Source: Austropuccinia psidii
Lineage: Eukaryota; Basidiomycota; Pucciniomycetes; Pucciniales; Sphaerophragmiaceae
NCBI GenBank assembly: GCA_023105745.1
Contig: JALGQZ010000006.1
Location: 34,985,686-35,049,685, forward strand
Reading direction: 5' to 3'
Length of the DNA stretch: 64,000 nt
A program made the translations under genes and the position numbers. Under the pieces are notes generated by a model. The model saw nothing but the letters and a program-made list of their open reading frames with translations. It searched no databases and was not told the DNA's origin. The stretch's first letter is position 1. Every line of letters begins with the position of its first letter. Of the stretch, positions 31,825 through 44,229 are shown in pieces.

Positions 31825-34800
31825 TTAAATTTTTCTTGATAAATTTCCAGAAGGAGTGTCTTGAGTAATGTGAATGGAGTGAAAAAGAGGATCTCTTCCA
31901 TTAACAGTGAAAAATGGTGAATGTTTTGTTGAAGAGTGGTAGGCGTCATTGTAAGCAAATTCAGCCAGAGGGAGCCAGGTGTGCCAATCATCTTGATGAT
32001 AACCAACATAAATCCAAAGCTACTTGTCTGTTATCTGATTTAACCTCTCTTCCTGTAGATCAGTTTCAGGATGATAATCAGTTGAAAAATCTCTTGGAAT
32101 CTTCAGCTTCTGGCATTAAATGGTCCATAAAGAAAAAAAAGGAGACCCTCTATGACTGAAAATGCTTGAAGGAAGGTCATTCTTTGAGAAAATATTATTG
32201 CTGAATAAATTTTCAAAATCCAGTGAAGTTATTGAAGACAATGTTGGAATGAAAACTGCCATTCTCAAGAATTAGTCCACTATGAAAAGGGTTCTGTTAA
32301 AAGAATTGGAAAATGGCAATTGAGTGATGAATTCCATTTAAAGACAAATCCAAGGACCATTTGGAAGTGGAAGAGGCTTTAGCAGTCCAAACTTCTTGTG
32401 ATGAATATTCTTGTTTCTTGAACACTGTTGACAGGATGAAACATAATCCTTCATAAATTGAGTCATGCCAGACCAGTGGAAATCCATCTTGACAAGCTTG
32501 AAAGTCTTCTATTAGCCAGGATTGCCAGCTATAGAAGATTCATGACACTTTTGAAAAATGATGACTTGAATTGTGGGGTCATTTCTGACTACCACCATAT
32601 CTTTGAATAGAAGTTGGGAAGAGGAATCAAGAGGATAATCTTGAACAGATTTACCTTTACCCAAATATTGAAGGATACTTCTTTATTGAGAATCTTGCCA
32701 TAATGCCTTCTTAATTGATTCAATCAAATTTCAAAATGATTCCACCTCAAATGAAAAGAGATTTTAGGCTTGTATTTCATCTTGGTTGATTTTTTTTTGA
32801 TAATTCATTGGATTCCTTCTCATGAAATCCTCCTCCCTTGCTGGGTAAAATTTGTCCTGACATGACAAAGCATCGGGAGGGTTGCGAGGCGGCAAGGGTG
32901 GTAGGTGATCGTGAGAAGAATTTAGCCAGCAGGCTTGACAGTGTGTGAGAATCTTTGAGAACATTAAGTAATGAAGTGATTATTGATTGGTGAGGACTTC
33001 AAAAGAGGAAGTAGGAGAGAAAACAAAAGATCTCCAGCGCTTGAGAGCACATAATATGCCAAGGAGTTCCTTGTCATGAATCTCATAAGTGAGCTACTGG
33101 AAGAAGCTGGCGGCTATCAAATTCAATGGTATTTTTTCCTGATTCAGAATAATGACTCAGTACAGCACCCAAGCCATAATCTGATGCATCACTCTCCCCA
33201 ATGGTGGGTAGAGAACGATTGCAGCAGTGGTGAAAGCCTGTTTGAGCTTATGAAACTATCTAAAAGCTTCCTCATGGAGGAGAAAACAGTAATATTTATT
33301 GAGGAAATTTGCGAGTACACTAATAGTCTTTGAATTCTTATTGATGAAATGGTGGTAGAAGTTCCCACAACCAAGGAATTATTGAAGAGCCTTGCGGTTT
33401 CTTGGAGGAGGCCAATGGAGAATTTTCTGGACTTTTTCTTGGTCCATCTTGAGGCCTTCAGAAGAAACAACATAACATAAATATTCCACACTTAAGACAT
33501 GGAACAGGCACTTTGATGCCTAAGCAAAAAGATGATTCGCTCTGAGTTTGGAAAGAACAGTAAAGACATGAGTGACATGTTCTTCATAAGAACTGGGAAA
33601 AACCATTATATCATCTAAATAAAAATCTTGAAGAGCAGAGAAGAGATGATTTACATTATTTTGAAAAGCGGCAGGAGTGTTGGTGAGCCCAAATGGAATA
33701 ACCAAATACTGATAACTGCTATATGTGGCTCCAATTCAAGTCAAGTTTTCATCACCTTCCTTGATTCTGGGAAGGTTATGTGCACCACACAGATCAATAA
33801 TAGAGAAGATAGAAGAACTGTTCAAAAACTCAAGAGCCTTATTAATAGGAGGAACAGGATATTTTTTTTCCTAGTAACAGCATTGAGTTTGTGGAAATCA
33901 CCACACAAATAGCAGCCACCATCTTTCTTTTTGAAAAAGAGGACAGTTGTTCCTGTTGAAGAGGAGCTAGGCTTGATGAAAGATTCCTCTAAATTCTTTG
34001 AAATTTAGGCCCTGGGTGTATCTGAATCTTGTTTGGAGAAAGAGTAGATCACCCCAACTGGAGGTAGAGACCCCGTTCAGCTTGATATGATGATCACAGG
34101 GGCGGTGACAAGGAAGTTTCTCTGCTTTCACCTTGGAAAATACAGTCAAATAATGGTGATAAGTAGAAGGAACAACCTTCATCATGGTTTCTGTTTCTTC
34201 TGGATCTTCCTCTTCATCCCATAACTCCTCCAGGGAGTGAAGATAAGATGAAGAAGGAAGGTCCACATTCCCAAGAAAGAGATGAAGTGAAGATACAGAA
34301 TTATCTTCTTTTACCACTTCAATATTTTTGAAGACCTCATCTCTAGATGATATTAATGACTAATGGTAATTAAACAAAGGAATATGAACATAAGTTGTGA
34401 ATGATGGTGTTCTAGAATCACCAACCACATATGCACATGATTTTGCAGAATAAAAGTCATCTTTGAAAAGCTCAGAAAGATCACAATAGTCCTTATGATC
34501 AGCATTAAAGGTGATCAGCCTTTGCCTCCAATCCATAGATAGATTAATATGATTAAGAAAGTCAAAGACCAATATGAGGTCTTCTGCCTTGGTAGTATCA
34601 ATGACTAAAAAGTCTCATTCAAATCTTGGGAAGGCTGGAAGCTCAACCATATTTCTGGTATGGTGAGTCACAAATAGAGAAGGGGACTCAGGGGAGTCCA
34701 ATTTGATAAGAGGCATCTTCTCTGGGAGTTCTTACATGGTAAAAAGGTACTTGTGAACAAACCTCTTTGCAATAAATGCATTGGTAGCACTAGAATTAAT

Positions 34801-34830
34801 GAGAATACTGTAAAACACATCAGAGAGAGA
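31825..34830 (-). pseudogene. Pol remnant of element D: protease, RT, RNase H, integrase
   Basis: On the minus strand, in order: a protease-like INSSATNAFI at about 34800 (the catalytic DSG reads NSS), SKVKAEKLPCHRPCDHHIKL before RT at about 34100, and MVIPFGLTNTPAAFQ...FYLDDIMVF at 33705-33600. An RNase H end follows (LPPRNPPDALSCQDK at about 32880). The integrase zinc domain has CQQCSRNK at about 32430, and the core has a STDYHPETD stretch near 32080. C-terminal integrase and chromodomain are missing, replaced by the family-G LTR. Stops and frameshifts break every domain. Confidence 0.85.
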
Positions 34831-34984
34831 AGAAAACCCAAAATTTAAGAGAAATTGTCACACCAGTATTCAGAATGCGCAAGTTCTCTCTGGATGGAAA
34901 ACAGTGAAGACCATTGAACACAACATGATCTTCACTCAGGTTTTTCCCTGAAAGGGAAATTTGCCTTATGCTTGGGCAAGCTTA

Positions 34985-35930
34985 TTTTTAGGCCCTTTGA
35001 AACAAGCCTCAAGACTGTGCTTCCCACCACAATAGGCACATAAGCCCTCCTTTACTCTGCTTTCTTTTTTTGGAATCATTCAACCTTCAGTACTTACTTG
35101 GAAAAAAAGGATGGGGCTTGTCCCTCTCCTGAAAATAAGAATTCCCCTTCTTTTGATTTGAAATTGAAGAATTTTGAGCATGAGGGGAAACTGAATTTAA
35201 GGCTTCAGGCTTCTTCTCCTTTTGCATCTCAAGGTAACTGGTATCAAGTGCCAACATAAATTCCATCAAGTCTTGAAGAGAACCAACTCTTGAAGGATGG
35301 GAGGCCAATTGATACAGAATCCTGGAGGCCATTCCCTTCCTGATATGATGCATGAGAGCTCTTTCACCCCAAGCTCCAATTCTTGAAACCAGACTTGTGA
35401 AATAAGCATTGTACAACAATACAGGTCCACCTTCTTTAATTATTAAGGAATCCAACTCTGCTTCAGGTTTTCTGACTTCATTTGGGTTTCCATGTAGAGT
35501 AAAAAGTTGAGATTCAAATAATGCCCAATTTTTTAGAAGATATTACAGGTCTTGATTGGTGAGATTATAAATATAAGGCTCAATCCATTTTGCAGCCCTG
35601 TCAATACTAAATTACTTGTAATATAGAACTTTCTTCCTCTCATCAGAGGAATTTTCCTGACCATCATGAAAGATAATATGACAAGACTGAATGAAGCTTC
35701 TGACTTTGAAGGATTAAGTCTCATCAAAACATTCTGGTGCCTTTATAGATGGAGTCTTGAAGGCTGGTGGTATTGAGGCTTCAGAGGATGAAGCTGCTTG
35801 AAGATTGGCCATAATCTGGGTTATCTGCTGCATAATGGCCAATGCAGATGGTTCAGATTGATGGGAGATAGGCTGATCAGACTGGGCTAGAGTTGGACCT
35901 CCAATACCTTGGGATGCCCCCACAGGAGAA
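34985..35930 (-). pseudogene. Gag remnant of element D
   Basis: The N-terminal part (AFKTPSIKAPECFDET at about 35740) and the capsid part (SRIGAWGERALMHHIRKGMASRIL at about 35370) lie in different frames. Then comes a zinc knuckle CAYCGGKHSLEAC at about 35000-35050, in the form C-x2-C-x3-H-x4-C, one residue shorter than the usual spacing. The gag of element A has a matching capsid block. Confidence 0.8.
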
Positions 35931-36249
35931 GGAAAAACTTCAGTAACATCAGACTCTTTCTCTTTTGCAGAATTCTTCTCCTCTTCACCATCTTCACCAG
36001 GACCTTTGAAATTGGTCCTTGAAAGTCCTGGAAAGTGGCCAGCTACTTCTCAAAATGAATTTGATCTGCTTGGCCCTCTTCCTTCCTTTCTGGATGGTGC
36101 TGCTACTTCCAGATTTGGTCCTCTGTCTAATTGGGCCCTCATTGAGGAACTTTTGGGGTAAAATCAAGAGGAGCTCTTGGATTTATAGTAAGAATATCTT
36201 GAGCACTGACCTTATATATTGTCTTCTTTGCAGGAGGTGAGTGTTTGAC

Positions 36250-36994
36250 TGGAATGATTTTCAGGATGAAATAAGATAAAATGAACAAAAATCAAAATTG
36301 AAGGCTAGCAACTTGAGGGAATTCAAAAATAAATCTTGAAGTCACAAGAAAAATTAATATCTTGAATGAAAATCAATGGATCAAAATGAAAACTTCAGGT
36401 AAATGAATTGATCAAATGTAAAATTAAAGTGAAATATGGAATTCAATCAGTCAATATACCAAATCAATCAAAATCAAAATCTTGCAGAAAAATCAATCAA
36501 TGAAATGAATTCTTGAGGAAAAATCAGTTTATGTCAAAAATCTTGATGTGAAAAATAAGCTGGAGAAATGAAATATTCAGGTCAATCAATTTTCTTGAAG
36601 TCAATATCAATTTTATCCAAAATTAATCAATTGAAGAAAATCAAGCGAATTTTTCCTTGAAAATCAAAATTCTTGAAGAATGAATAAAAATGAATCTTGA
36701 TGTGAAGAGTGTGTCTGAATGATTTTGATGACCAGTTCAAAAATAAAATGAAAAGAAAACCTGAATTATCAATTGAATTGATTTGATGATTTGAATAAAT
36801 AATTCAAGAGAAAAAAATAAAGATGGGTCAGGTTTCAATTTTTAAGGATGAAGAATGAATGAGAGAAAATTGAGGTGACAATAAATAATTAAGTTCATAA
36901 GCATTAAAGAGTCATAATTTTGATGAATTGAGTGAATAGAATGATAAAGAATGAATGAACAGAATGAAAATAAATTATGAGTTAAGTAATATAA
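36250..36994 (-). repeat. Leader of element D, AATC-rich low complexity
   Basis: Degenerate repetition of AATCAAT and TCTTGA words between gag and the 5' LTR. The same kind of leader lies at 50540-51218 in element A. Confidence 0.65.
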
Positions 36995-38456
36995 TGTCAC
37001 AGGAGATCTTGGGGAAACAATAATGGCCTGAAACTCACTAATCAGGGCGCTTACTTGGAATAATCCAAAGATTGAAGAAGATAAAATAAAGAATCATAAA
37101 TTTCTCTAAGAAATATTTAAGTGCAAGATAAGATGCAATAAGAGTAAAGGAAGCCAAATGGCCAAAAGGTCAACTAATTAAGTCCTTAATAAATGTTTAA
37201 CCTTAAAGGGTGAACAATGGAATCATTAAATGATATTGCTACCAATATTGACTGACAGGACAAGAAAGAGAATAACAGGGGCTAAATGACTGCATTGGTA
37301 ATATGAGTATTCACTTTGACAAAATAAATAGATAAATAAAGATAAAATAAAATAAATATATATTCAAATGGGGGAAAACACTCCAGGGTCAAGGTAGGCT
37401 GGTATATGGAAAAGAATGAGAGCTTGACTCCTTCAGGCTGGAAGATGATCTGTATTTAATCCTGGAAGCTGTATTGATTTTCTGATGGAATGTATGACTT
37501 GGAAAAATGAGAATTGAACTGGGTTGAATGAACTTCCCATGGTGTATGATTGAAAATACAGGTATTGATGAATCCAGACTGTATTGAATTAATTTGGTTG
37601 CCAAGGTGGATTTATGGAGCATTGAAACTTAGAAAATTGTTTTGAAACTGCCTCTTGAAATGCCTGGAGAATAAACTGCAAGTATTCCCTTGGGTGGATA
37701 CTGTGAATGAGACTCTCCAATGACTATTTGATGATGTAATTAGTATTTGAGAGTAACACTTCTCCTTGAGACTTGATGAATCCTCTGCATGACATGATGC
37801 ATTAATTACTTATTGAATTTTGGAATAATCATCTTATATGGGCATCATTGGATTGCTGGTGAAAAAATATGCATAATGGTGTATAACACCATTTATGGCA
37901 CTTTTGCTTATTGATGGATGAAAGTGGCCAAAATTCTTTGAAAGTCTTCCAAGAGGATAATGCATGAAAGTTGGGTATGCCATTTTTGGATTTTTGGCAA
38001 AATACAGGTTATACAGTCTTGAAACTGTATTTTTGCAAAGTGTGTCAATGTGTAAATCTTGTATTTAAGCCCAAATGACCTGATATGATCATTTGGGGAT
38101 CTTTCCTATGATACAATGGGCAAATGGCATTACTGGGATAAAAGCACAAAGTGTGAAAGATGCACAAAGCTGCGCAAATCTGTATTCAAAGCGTAAAAAG
38201 CCAAATACAGGCTTTTGGGCTGTATTTTCCCTGTTGACTGGAAAATTCCAAAAGCAGAATAATTTCCAGGAAGGGCGTGATGATGATAAAGGGGTAAAGT
38301 TGGCCCCAAATGCTGAAATGGCCAGAAAAGGCAAAAAAAGAGAAAAAACTGGCCAATTGGGCCAAGGATGAGGGTTATGGCCAAATTTCCATAACAGGGA
38401 TATGACATTGAAATGCCATATAGAAGTCCAAAAGGGTGATTTATATGGTTGTAACA
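36995..38456 (-). repeat. 5' LTR of element D
   Basis: 1462 bp from TGTCACAGGAGATCTTGG to GGTTGTAACA. Its whole length matches the solo LTR at 27004-29067 in reverse orientation, apart from the MITE, and its first 580 bp match 29844-30426. Confidence 0.8.
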
Positions 38457-39197
38457 AAGGGCCTGGCACTCAGTAAACTTGAGCTCACTTATGGAGGGCT
38501 CAAGACGGGATAAGATGGAATACACTTGAGAGTGCAATAAAGATAGAACTACTGATGAAATGAATAAAAGAAAGCAACAACAAAAGAGTAAGAGTAACCA
38601 AAAAAAGAGCCAACCACACACCAGTCCAAGTCCACTGTTTCAACCTTTCAGAATGACAGAGAAGGGTTAATGAGGATATGGCCACCACAACTCTACTGGA
38701 CAGGTGAGGAAAAGGCATAGACCAACTTTAAAAAGATTAATACAATACTCCAAAATAATAATAAGAATATGTATTAAATAATAAATAAAACGTATTGATT
38801 AAGTGGGGAAAGGTACCCAGGGCAGGAAAGAGGGGCTGGTATATGTGAGAATCCACCAGCCCTGATCCAAAAGGTTAATTTTCTTGAGAAGTATCTTCAT
38901 TTTGATTGATTTAGATAATACAGCCCCTGCGTGGACTTAAAGGGTCTGTAAAGGAGGTGTGATGCGGGTGGTTGATCATACAGTTACAGACTTGTGAATC
39001 CAAAAATGTATTTGGTGAATCCAGCCTGTACAAGTGTTGACAGACTGTATGATGAACAACTCTGTATGCATATTTCACAAATAACATTTTCTGAAACCGA
39101 TTACTGATAAACATACCAGATTTTGGGATTTTCTCATTTGTTGAGTTTGAGTTGGGCTAAGATTGAATGCCCTTACCTCCGGATAGTGGCTGTGACC
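38457..39197 (-). repeat. 3' LTR of element E, main part
   Basis: From GGGCCTGGCACTCAGTAAAC onward it follows the A LTR (42650-43341): GGGGCTGGTATATGTGA, CAGCCTGTA, and an end before the polypurine tract GTATCCCCCTCTTGAAA. The first 25 bp or so appear to be at 29824-29843, across element D. Confidence 0.75.
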
Positions 39198-40138
39198 GTA
39201 TCCCCCTCTTGAAAATGGTGGGCTCCTGAACACCATAACCTCCTGAAACTGATGAGTGTCATCCACAAATCCCCACATTTTTATAAAAACTTTAAATTCC
39301 AAACTTTTCCCTCTTGATTATTATTCACATGTTTCTCCATTAAATAATTGCTCCCCTTCTTAAAGTAAGTAATTCTTGTCATTTGTTCAGTAATTCTTGT
39401 CTAGAGTCTTTTTTTTTGGAAAACATTTTTGTCAATGGCCATGAGCTGAATCCCAAATTGAAGGACACCCTTGTGTTCAACTTGAAAAATGATGCAATTT
39501 GGTTATATAAGTATATAACCCCACAAGAAATGGCCATAATTTAATTGAAGCCACTTCTTGCATCAGAATTTTTTGATAAGGGTCTTGTCCCTTGAGTTCT
39601 TGATGAAATGGGTCCAGATGGGCTTTTACAGTAATTTTGGTTACCTAATATTGTTTTTGGTCCTTTCTTCATAGGGTTTTGTGGGGGTCTCATGGCCATA
39701 GTCCTTGGGTATGTACAGTCCATAAACTGTAGTTTGTGGGGGCTATTGAAGTCTCCCTGGACACAATTTAGCTGGGGTTCCAGGGCTCCAAAGTACCAAT
39801 TCAAGGCCTTTTGGACATTGTGGCCTGGACCCCTGGAGGATGGTCCAGGGCCATAAAGAATCGTGACCTCCCCAGAGTTGAAGGGGAGGTCCTGGCTTGT
39901 TCATTGGGCCCAAAACAGTCTTGGAGCCCCACCTTGAGGACCTTGAGGGGTTCATGAATGTAGTTTTGTGCCCAAATTTTGAAGACCTTCAGGTATTTGA
40001 TATGCATATCTGACTGGATGATTTCTCTTGCTTCCATGACTCTAGAAATGAGTTGTAAGATGACTGAGCTCACTTGATCTTATTGTTCTTTGCCTCTGCC
40101 TTCTGTCCTTTGTGGGTATGGATGGTTCAGTTGATTGG
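39198..40138 (-). mobile_element. Element E interior, 3' region, first part
   Basis: After the polypurine tract it follows 43342-44300 of element A: GGGCTCCTGAAC, ATCCCCAC.TTTTT, and later the CCTCCCCAGAGTTGAAGGGG stretch, which is CTTCCCCAATGTTGAAGGGG in A. At 40059 it holds the start (ATGACTGAGCTCACT) of the plus-strand frame described at 44230. No minus-strand protein is seen here; this is the region 3' of pol. Confidence 0.7.
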
Positions 40139-42470
40139 TGTGAACCTGTGAGGTATGTAGGACATACCCATAAGGCCACAAATAACTTGATAGACAGTTG
40201 ATTTGGTCTTGAACAGACTTATCAATTGGATTGAAAATGAAAAATCACAAAAAATAAGTATAACTTTTTTTTATAAACAAAATTATAATTCTTATCTCAT
40301 TTTTGGATTCTACACTAAAAATAACCTAGGGTAGACACGTGGGGTGTTATACCCAAAAATGATCATTTCTTATGCTATTAGAAGATTTAAGAATATCAAT
40401 GTACAATTGCAATTTTTTTGAAATTTTTTGAAAATTGTTGAATCTATCCTTAAATAAGCTAAAGTTCAAAGTTGCACAGGTTTATGCAAATGTACCAAAA
40501 TTTTAGTTAAAATTGAGGTATTGTGTACATTTACTGAATTGGCTAAGCATTTTCCATAGAGAATGTAACTCCTGAATGAGCTCAATTTAAAAGGGTTTAA
40601 GGCCATATTATGGCTGTAAAAAAATACAACGGCAAAAACCACAAGGAAAGGTGGGCCAAAGGAAAAGTACTAAACAGAGCTGGGGTACCCAAGTTTTTGG
40701 ATCTGAAAGGATTCAATTAAGGTTTTCCACCTGTATTGGAGTATTTTTAACCTTGTTTAGAATTTAAGATTAGAATTTGATCCAACTATAAGGTTGAAAC
40801 TGGTTTTATCCCAGCTTGGACAGGAATTTAAAGCTGCCAAAGGGTAAAACCATTGTGAAAGCTTGAAATAAAGGTTTTAGGAAATTTTCAAGCTGAAATA
40901 AGCTTAAAAATTTAAAGTTACAAGCATTAAAACCTTATATAAAGTTAAGGCTTAGTTTGTATTGCTATATTACGTGGAAAAATAGCAATAACTTCAAAAA
41001 TTCATCAAAAATCCAATTCTTAATACAATTTCTTGAAATATTCACACAGCTCACAAATTGATTTTATCTGTGTATAAATTAAACTTTAAGTATCCTTTAT
41101 AAACAGGATTTATCTATAATTAGCCTGGAAAATTATTATTTTAATTATACTTCAAGAAAATTAAGATTTCTTTAAAAAATAATTAAAATTTGACTTAAAA
41201 GATTTTTGCTTGAAACTCTATTTTCAAGCTTTTCATTTGATGAAATTTAACTTAAATAAAATTTATTTATATTAAAACTTAAATTAATTAATTCAAAAGA
41301 GGATTACAGCTACTTTAAGTCAAAAGTAACACTGGTAACTTGAAATTGGAATTAAAAATAAGTTACCTTAATTTAAGAACCTTATTCTTAAGAATGGTTT
41401 TTCAGTTTTTACCTGAGCATTCCCTCTATATAAATTATCAAACATGAAAGCTGCTCTGCAGGCATAAGAGGTCCTGCATATCACTGCTTTTTTCCATAAC
41501 CAATAAATCATTCCAAGTATATTGGACATTTAAGCTGGTAAAGTTTCATTAAATATAAAGTCTTATTATGAGTTTAATTCTTAAGTTATTCTATTCTTTA
41601 TTAATTTTCAATTAAAGAAAGGAAATCATCGAATTCAAATTATTTTTTTAATCACCAATAATACTTTTTATTATATAAAATCATCATCTTAAAATATCTT
41701 TTAAAATCCACAAATTCCTCTTAAATTCTCTTTCATTATATTTTTATCATAAAAAGGTGTTTTATCTATTCAAATACTGATTTTTGGCATGTTTTTAACT
41801 GAAAATCATTCTTTAATATAATAACTTTTGTTTTTGACTTATTGTGTTAAGTAAATATTGTAAGTAAGTTTTCTCTAAAGTTATATATTTTTTATCTATT
41901 ATTTCTTTTTTATATAAAATTTTTCTTTAAGAATTATCTATGCACAGTTTGTGTGATAATTTCCTTTATAAATAGTATTTGTATTATTCATGAGTGGATA
42001 AATATCATTATTTTCCATAAGTGATTGTCTCATCAAGAGCTTTAAACTTTGTATTTTTGTATTTGTCTATGACTATAAAAATAATAGAATAATTGTGAAT
42101 TACTATACTTATTAGGATTTTTTTTATTATTAAATTATTCAATCATAATTAAATTTCTTTTTTTATATAATTATTTTTAATAATTATATAGATTAGTGGC
42201 TATAATATTCAATTATATCATATCTTATACTGAGGACCATCATAGTACTCTTTATATTTGCTACTATTATCAAGAGTTTCATTGACCAACCTTACACTTG
42301 GGCTCACCCTAGTTCATGGCTTCTTCAAGAAGCTTTGATCCTCATCAAACCTATGATGGGTACAGGGGGGTTGAAATCTTGGATACAGCTTTCTCTGAGT
42401 GCTTTATGAAGGTTAAGTAATGCTTCCAACATTTTAACCAAGTCTTCACAGTGCAACTTTGAATAAACAA
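40059..42470 (+). pseudogene. Second copy of the antisense ORF, in element E, split by a solo LTR
   Basis: The start ATG at 40059 and about 26 codons match the start at 44230 (MTE.T, LCG). After the solo LTR the frame resumes at about 42305 with MASS, then QTYDGY, then SECFMKVK-stop-CFQHFN. The element A copy has MASF, QTYDGS and FLAKGKDFFQYLN in those places. The Cys residues kept here (ECF...CFQHF) are lost in A. It is broken by stops and fades at about 42470. Confidence 0.55.
40139..42296 (+). mobile_element. Solo LTR F, same family as the intact gypsy
   Basis: 2158 bp, TGTGAACCTGTGAGG...CCTTACA, collinear with 15055-17250 but with many substitutions and small indels. The uninterrupted paralogue of the target is at 44306-44320 (CAGTTGATTGGCTTCACC). 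It shows the LTR went in after GATTGG; the flanks ATTGG and CTTGG are a worn 5-bp duplication. No internal part remains, so it arose by LTR-LTR recombination. Confidence 0.9.
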
Positions 42471-42618
42471 AATAATATAATAAAATAGATGCATTAATAT
42501 TTAATAAGGACTATATATTTATGGCAATTTGTGATTGTTACAAAAAAATTAGAAATGCATATAAAAAATCAACAATGATATTACTAATATTAAGTTTATA
42601 TATTAATATAAATACTAT
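42471..42618. mobile_element. AT-rich stretch, possibly the far part of element H's LTR
   Basis: The 5 bp before element A (ACTAT) are repeated after it at 51965, so 42618 and 51970 were once joined. The sequence right of A looks like the LTR of H, which would then continue to here. Its border with element E is not visible. Confidence 0.35.
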
Positions 42619-43341
42619 TGTCACAGAGGCTCTTCTAAGTTAAGAGGGCCTGGCACTCAGTAAACCAGGACTCACTGCAGGGAGCTCAACAATAAGATAA
42701 GGCAAAACACTGAACAGTGTAATGAGAATAAGATTGCTAAGAAAAACTAATATAATAAAAAGCAGAAAAAAAGAATAAGTGTAAGAAATAAAAGAGCCAA
42801 CCACAAACAAGTGAAAGTCCACTGTTTCAACCTTTCAGAGAGAAAGAGTAGGTTTAATATGGATATGGCCACCACACCTCATACTGAACAGGTGAGAAGA
42901 AATGCAAAGACTAATTGAATACCAAATAAATATAATACCCAAAATAAGAGTAAGTATATTCATAAAATAATAAATCACCTAAATTAATTAACTGGGGAAA
43001 AGTCCCCAGGGCAGAGAAATAGGGGCTGGTATATGTGAAAATCACCAGCCCTGGTCCAGACAGAGAGTTTTCATGAGAGGGATTGAATACTGAATTTAAT
43101 CTGGCCAATACAGGTCCTGTATAAACTGTACAGGATCTGTACAGGAGTAGTGGTAGTGTTGAGTGATCATGAAGTTTCAGGATAATGTATCCAAACTTTA
43201 TTGGGTAATTCCAGCCTGTATAAGTATTGACAGGTTGTATGCATATTTCAGCAATGGCAATGGCTGAAACTGATTGCTGATTTGAGGTGTTTGAGTGGGT
43301 GTAAGCTTGAATACTCTTACTGCTGACTAGTAGTTGCTAAA
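42619..43341 (-). repeat. 3' LTR of element A
   Basis: TGTCACAGAGGCTCTTCT to AGTTGCTAAA, followed by GTATCCCCCTC, the polypurine tract on the minus strand. Pairs with 51219-51964. Confidence 0.9.
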
Positions 43342-44229
43342 GTATCCCCCTCTTGAAACTGGGTGGCTCCTGAACAATAAATACCCTGCCACTCTTGAGG
43401 GGAATCACAACATCCCCACGTTTTTTCTCAAAAATATTCCTTTATTTTTTCTTTCCTCTTGGCCATTATCCTGAAAATCCTCTCCTCTCTTCATTGTCTT
43501 TGATTATCTGTCTTCTCCCTTTCTTTTATTCTTGAGTGAGTTTTTCAATTGTCAAATTATTCTCCTCTTTTGAATTCAATCAATATTTTCCTTTTAAGGA
43601 ATGTCCCTTGGTGTGTATCCCAACAAGAAGGCGTTAGAGCTCTTCTGCTCAAAAGATATTGAATAATGGTTATATGAATATATATCCATTATTGACTAGC
43701 CAGTTGGTCCTCATGGGTCCTCCTCATCCTGATTGAAATTTTGGCATAATCCAAGGAGGGTTCTTGTCTCCATTTTCCTTGAGATTTGGCTTAAAAATTA
43801 CCCTTGGCCACTTTGGATCATCTTGGGCATTTTGGGTCCTTGTCATTACTATGGCCATTATTGATCAAATTGTAATTAGGGGTATTTTTGGCCTTTCTTG
43901 GTCCTTCAAATCTTTGCATATCCTACGGTCCATGGGGGTTATGAGAGTCCCCAAGGGCCAGATTTGCCCCATATGCCGGGATTCCAGGGGGTACATGGGA
44001 CCATATCTTCACCCATATGGCCTGGGCCCATTGACAGGGTCCAGGACAATAAGAATATGACCTTCCCCAATGTTGAAGGGGTGGTCTTGGGTGATTGATT
44101 GGGGGTCCATCCTGAGGGGCCATAACTGGATTATGGGCCTACTTCATTGATGAATTTTCATGCTTGCAGTGCATTATTCTGAAGCCTTGACTTCTTCTGC
44201 CTGCAAAATCTTTAGCATTGAGCTCCAAA

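Larger units (their letters stand above)
29844..38456 (-). mobile_element. Element D: minus-strand Ty3/gypsy, rearranged and decayed
   Basis: A D-type LTR start is at 29844, minus-strand pol at 31825-34830, gag at 34990-35930, a TCAATC-rich leader at 36250-36990, and a full 1462-bp LTR at 36995-38456 (the 5' LTR for this strand). The left LTR stops after 583 bp and is followed by an inverted family-G LTR that also replaces the end of pol. Many stops and frameshifts. It lies within an LTR of element E. Confidence 0.8.

Noticed and set aside
38093..38621. Open frames of 92, 126 and 163 codons on both strands
   Set aside because: They fall across the joint of two LTRs (D and E) and do not persist in the sister LTR at 27004-29067.
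43764..44060. 98-codon plus-strand frame in element A
   Set aside because: It lies upstream of the better supported antisense ORF and is not kept in the E copy at 39600-39940; composition reflects the GGCC-rich block.
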